A stretch of DNA of 64,000 bases from Ilyonectria destructans (lineage: Eukaryota > Ascomycota > Sordariomycetes > Hypocreales > Nectriaceae): assembly GCA_020740775.1 (NCBI GenBank), contig JAHEWK010000035.1, positions 124,001 through 188,000 on the forward strand, given 5' to 3'. Of the stretch, positions 62,101 to 64,000 are shown in pieces; positions within the stretch are counted from its first letter, which is position 1; each line of letters starts with the position of its first letter. A program made the position numbers and the translations under genes. The notes under the pieces were generated by a model. The model was given only the letters and a program-made list of their open reading frames with translations, was not told where the DNA came from and ran no database searches.

Positions 62101-62902
62101 GAACCTATACATCGCCGAGCTAGGAGCTATAGAGATGGTATTGAGATGTATGCCGTCTGGACTCTGCCGGCGGGATATGACTGTCATGACGAGCAGCCGC
62201 TCCGCACTAGAAGTCATACGGCGGCCACGACAACAATCCGGCCAACAGATCATACGGCAAATATACGACCATATCAAGCGTCTCGAAGACGAGGGCCACT
62301 CTCTCCGGATGTTGTGGGTTCCAGCAGGAGAAGAGGATTTCGCGCTGGGAACAAAAGCCAAAGCAGCAGCGCGGAAGGCCACAGAAGGAGAATGCAGACC
62401 AGACGTGCCACCACATCTAGCAAGATCCACAAGGATAAGACTAGCGATAACCAAGCAGCGGCAAACAAGAACACTACCAGAAAGAGTCGGGAAATACTCG
62501 AAGCAGATAGACACGGCACTGCCAAGCAAGCATACCCGTACTCTATATGACCCGCTGAAGAGGAAGGAAGCAGACGTACTGTCGCAGCTCCGCACCGGAA
62601 TGGCGAGACTTAACAGCTTTCTGTGCAAGATAGGAGCAATGGAATCGGACACTTGCGAATGCGGGCAAGCATCAGAGACAGTGGAACACTTCCTATTCCG
62701 CTGCACAAAATGGACCGCGCAACGAGAAGGCATGCTGCGATGCTCACAGACAAAGATGGGAAACCTATCATACTTCCTGGGAGGAAAGGCGGCGTCTGAC
62801 GGTGACAAATGGGCGCCAGACATGCGGGCAGTACGGGCGACGATCAAATTTGCCATTGCAACGGGGAGGCTTGACATGGACCAGAAGCCTCAGGCACACT
62901 AA
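59123..62902 (+). CDS. LINE ORF2: endonuclease, reverse transcriptase, RNase H-like
   Basis: 1259 residues from ATG 59123; the same frame is open further upstream, but that part overlaps ORF1. Domains: an apurinic-type endonuclease (about 1-230) with FQVIQLNVRKQD, IAIQEPQ, VLLAGDFNQHDRLWGG and GSDHRAI; reverse transcriptase (about 480-760) with WRPISLLSTLGKILEAVV, ISFDVKGAYNGV, GLPQGSPLSSVLF and the active site AFVDDYSAW; an RNase H-like domain (about 945-1090); and a final CECGQASETVEHFLFRC knuckle near residue 1177. It nicks target DNA and primes reverse transcription there. In the RNase H part Asp (VDGIV) and Glu (IAELGAIEM) are present, but the expected third and fourth acidic residues are Ser and Gly. 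Confidence 0.93.
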   Translation: MSRMFQVIQLNVRKQDMVHESLMNDKRLQDFAVIAIQEPQARKIDGKLLTVPMGHPKWIKMVPTIWRDGRWPIRSMLWVNRDLEAEQVPIQSPDLTAATIRLPDRIVLVVSVYVPGGKPQTLRHTCHTLHQVILDLRSRTGMVVDVLLAGDFNQHDRLWGGDDVPLARQSEAESIIDLMNEHGLCSLLPRGTKTWQGPDKESTIDLVLATAEVADEMVTCSIHPTEHGSDHRAIQTTFDLARPDRIAAERLLFKNAPWTTIRTRVEDNLRELPWTVGVQEQTDQLMRVILEAIHELTPRAQPVPYAKRWWTKDLTRLRQVYTFWRNQARVQRRAGQTRHDLERRAKEASKEYHDAIRKQKKLHWDDFLAEDVNIWKAAKYLKPGKDIMNNRVPPLKRQDGSTTKDRVEQAEELFSTFFPPLPARIEDEGDRPQRREVHMPDLTMEEVEGKVLAAKPWKAPGEDGLPAMVWKQLWPVVRYRVLHLFDSSLRDGVVPHQWRSAKIIPLKKADKGDYTVAKAWRPISLLSTLGKILEAVVAERISYVVESYGLLPANHFGARKRRSAEQALILLQEQIYKAWRAGRVFSLISFDVKGAYNGVFKERLLERLKARGIPGGLVRWIDAFCSERMATVVVNGHTSQLRELPQAGLPQGSPLSSVLFLFFNADLVQRRINAKGGSMAFVDDYSAWVVGPTAEENRAGIQSIIDEALGWERRSGATFNGDKTAIVHFTRNAARTSDKPFMIKGKVVKPKASAKILGVVMDAKLRYKEHIARAAAKGLSAAMCLRRLKMLSPRTARQLFVATVAPTMDYASSVWTHSCGIREAAWLDKAQMVGAQAITGAFRTVATAVAEAEASIQSVQERHAQAATRFWINLRTLPRTHPLATLKVKVCRRFVSPMQRIAQVQGETATERMEIIREYALPPWRDRIPVSCDPDRERAAEEAKRVDGIVIATCSSQRRGMVGMGGVVRDTAINNDDEVVASYSITLGLTEELNLYIAELGAIEMVLRCMPSGLCRRDMTVMTSSRSALEVIRRPRQQSGQQIIRQIYDHIKRLEDEGHSLRMLWVPAGEEDFALGTKAKAAARKATEGECRPDVPPHLARSTRIRLAITKQRQTRTLPERVGKYSKQIDTALPSKHTRTLYDPLKRKEADVLSQLRTGMARLNSFLCKIGAMESDTCECGQASETVEHFLFRCTKWTAQREGMLRCSQTKMGNLSYFLGGKAASDGDKWAPDMRAVRATIKFAIATGRLDMDQKPQAH

Positions 62903-63163
62903 CTATTCAGATTGAATCCTACTAACATCATACAGTCTCATTTTGGCAGACCGTGCTTCAGCTGCTGAGGATAGGATGCTGAACACTTGGAGAAATTGGC
63001 CTTCAAGCAGGCCTGTCACTGCATATACATCAGATTGGAACAGTCAGTAAAGTGAAATTGTGGGGCTTCGGGTGATTATGGAAGAACCGTACGAAACGAA
63101 AATAGCTTAGCGCAAAGGCCCTCTGGGGTGTGTCCCCCCGGGCGAAATAAAATCCATCCATCC

Positions 63164-63176
63164 ATCCGGTGCTGGG
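63164..63176 (+). repeat. LINE target-site duplication, 3' copy
   Basis: ATCCGGTGCTGGG directly after the ATCC-repeat tail; matches 57658-57670. Confidence 0.9.
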
Positions 63177-64000
63177 CAGGGGCGCGTGTGATAGCGCTAA
63201 CAAACCTCATTCATTGGGTACCGATCTGATGGGTTGATCCACTCGAATTTGCTAGGGGTCGTTCAGTCCCCGCCCCGTGCTGACCAGATAGATGCTCATG
63301 TTCGTCTGTGGTACAGAGTCCGGGTTTCTGTTCCTGAACTCAGTACAATCCTTGAGCTCGGCACAGTTCCGCCCAAGACACCTCTGGACCCTGATACACT
63401 TCTGGACCCCAGGACACTTCTGGACCCCTGGCCATTTCAAGACGCTTGACCATAGTTGTAGGTATAAAAACAGTTTCAGAATTGCTGGCTGATGCAATAA
63501 GCAACCGTATTTTCTCCATAGCTTGTCTGAGAATCAATTTCAACATCACTAAAAGCCATGGAAAGAACCCACCCCCCGCAAACCTACCCCAAAGGGCCCG
63601 TGCAGCTCTGCTCCGAAACAGTCCGGCGATTACCGAAGGTGAGATCCTCCGCAGTCAGAAGAGCGGCACAGACCCCATCCTCGCCCCATAATGTGGCCCC
63701 CCACTGCTGCAGCCACAGAAGGAGCTTAGCACATCAATTCCCGGAGCCTGCATGATCTCGACCTCTCCAGGAACCACCCTCCTATCTCAGTTGCAGAGCC
63801 AGCAAACTGACTCGCACGCGAACAGGCCGACGCACACAACGCCAAACGGCAGTCTTCGGAGCCTTCTGTTCCACATTCGACGAAACCGCCAAATAGTTCA
63901 CCCCCGGCCCCGCATTCTACGCAGGAATTCTCCCGCAGCTTCCTCCAATACTCGGACCAGGCCCTGTCCGGCAACCCTCCCTTGCCCGCCTCAAACAGAC
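63177..64000. other. No supportable gene; short tandem repeat
   Basis: Contains an 18-bp unit repeated three times (63379-63432; CACTTCTGGACCCCAGGA-like). Ser/Pro-rich frames start near 63558 and after 63800, but none has a recognised motif; a gene might continue beyond the window. Confidence 0.35.

Larger units (their letters stand above)
57671..63163 (+). mobile_element. Full-length Tad1-like LINE retrotransposon
   Basis: About 5.5 kb with a short 5' leader, two overlapping ORFs, a 3' untranslated region and a tail of repeated ATCC (AAATAAAATCCATCCATCC). A direct duplication ATCCGGTGCTGGG at 57658-57670 and 63164-63176 marks the target site; because the tail ends in ATCC the true length is 11-13 bp. 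Both ORFs are free of stops, so this copy may be recently inserted and able to move. ORF1 plus EN-RT-RNaseH ORF2 is the structure of the fungal Tad1 clade. Confidence 0.93.

Noticed and set aside
62068..62877. Minus-strand frame of 269 codons over the end of LINE ORF2
   Set aside because: Antisense of the RNase H-like and C-terminal region, which has clear homology in the sense direction.
1..64000. CRISPR arrays, bacterial operons, rRNA or tRNA genes
   Set aside because: No regularly spaced repeats of CRISPR type were seen; introns and gene content are fungal. I saw no convincing tRNA or rRNA sequence by eye, though a short tRNA could be missed.

Overview
The window looks like chromosomal DNA of a filamentous ascomycete (Pezizomycotina, most likely a sordariomycete). 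The evidence is short introns (about 40-65 nt) with GT(A/G)AG donors and CTAAC/CTGAC branch motifs, a LaeA-like methyltransferase, fungal-type BTB, RING and Kelch-like membrane proteins, and a fungal transposon set (Tad1-like LINE, pogo/Fot-like, hAT-like, Helitron). Many transposon copies carry premature stops and changes of the C-to-T/G-to-A kind, as expected from repeat-induced point mutation (RIP). I cannot name the species.

Layout. 0-1.4 kb: no convincing gene. 1.4-2.2 kb: intact mitochondrial MnSOD. 3.2-4.6 kb: broken LINE ORF1. 5.2-6.1 kb: decayed choline-sulfatase gene. 6.7-9.9 kb: a RING protein, a four-helix membrane protein and a thioredoxin-fold AhpC/TSA-like protein. 10.1-15.9 kb: a RIP-scarred Helitron, followed by relics of a cation-exchanger gene. 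17.8-19.1 kb: intact LaeA-like methyltransferase. 20.2 kb: BTB protein. 20.9-23.2 kb: Kelch-like single-pass membrane protein. 23-31 kb: gene-poor, with dispersed repeats, a long hairpin, two small hypothetical genes and a 14-3-3 pseudogene with three frameshifts.

32034-37174 is the most striking object. It is a 5141-bp DNA transposon with a perfect 35-bp terminal inverted repeat, a 5-bp target duplication (CCAAT) and three apparently intact genes: a DUF3716-type zinc-binding protein, a DDE integrase-core protein, and a convergent protein of unknown function with SUMO-related motifs. It has at least 14 CGTACG palindromes, clustered near gene starts. None of the three genes shows a stop or frameshift, so it may be active.

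38-57 kb: a 783-bp hAT-type element (8-bp target duplication, 12-bp inverted repeats) splits an otherwise complete phosphoinositide-specific phospholipase C gene. A second, unrelated Helitron relic abuts an alpha/beta-hydrolase pseudogene. There is a small zinc-binding protein and a 2830-bp pogo-like element with perfect 88-bp inverted repeats but a broken transposase. An inverted pair of ~0.8-kb repeats (38.8-40.1 and 54.4-55.2 kb) includes one copy that carries a nested 506-bp insertion.

57.7-63.2 kb: a full-length, apparently intact Tad1-like LINE with two overlapping ORFs, an ATCC-repeat tail and an 11-13-bp target duplication. The final 0.8 kb holds no gene I can support. Overall this is a transposon-rich compartment in which conserved genes sit beside old RIP-scarred elements and young intact ones.
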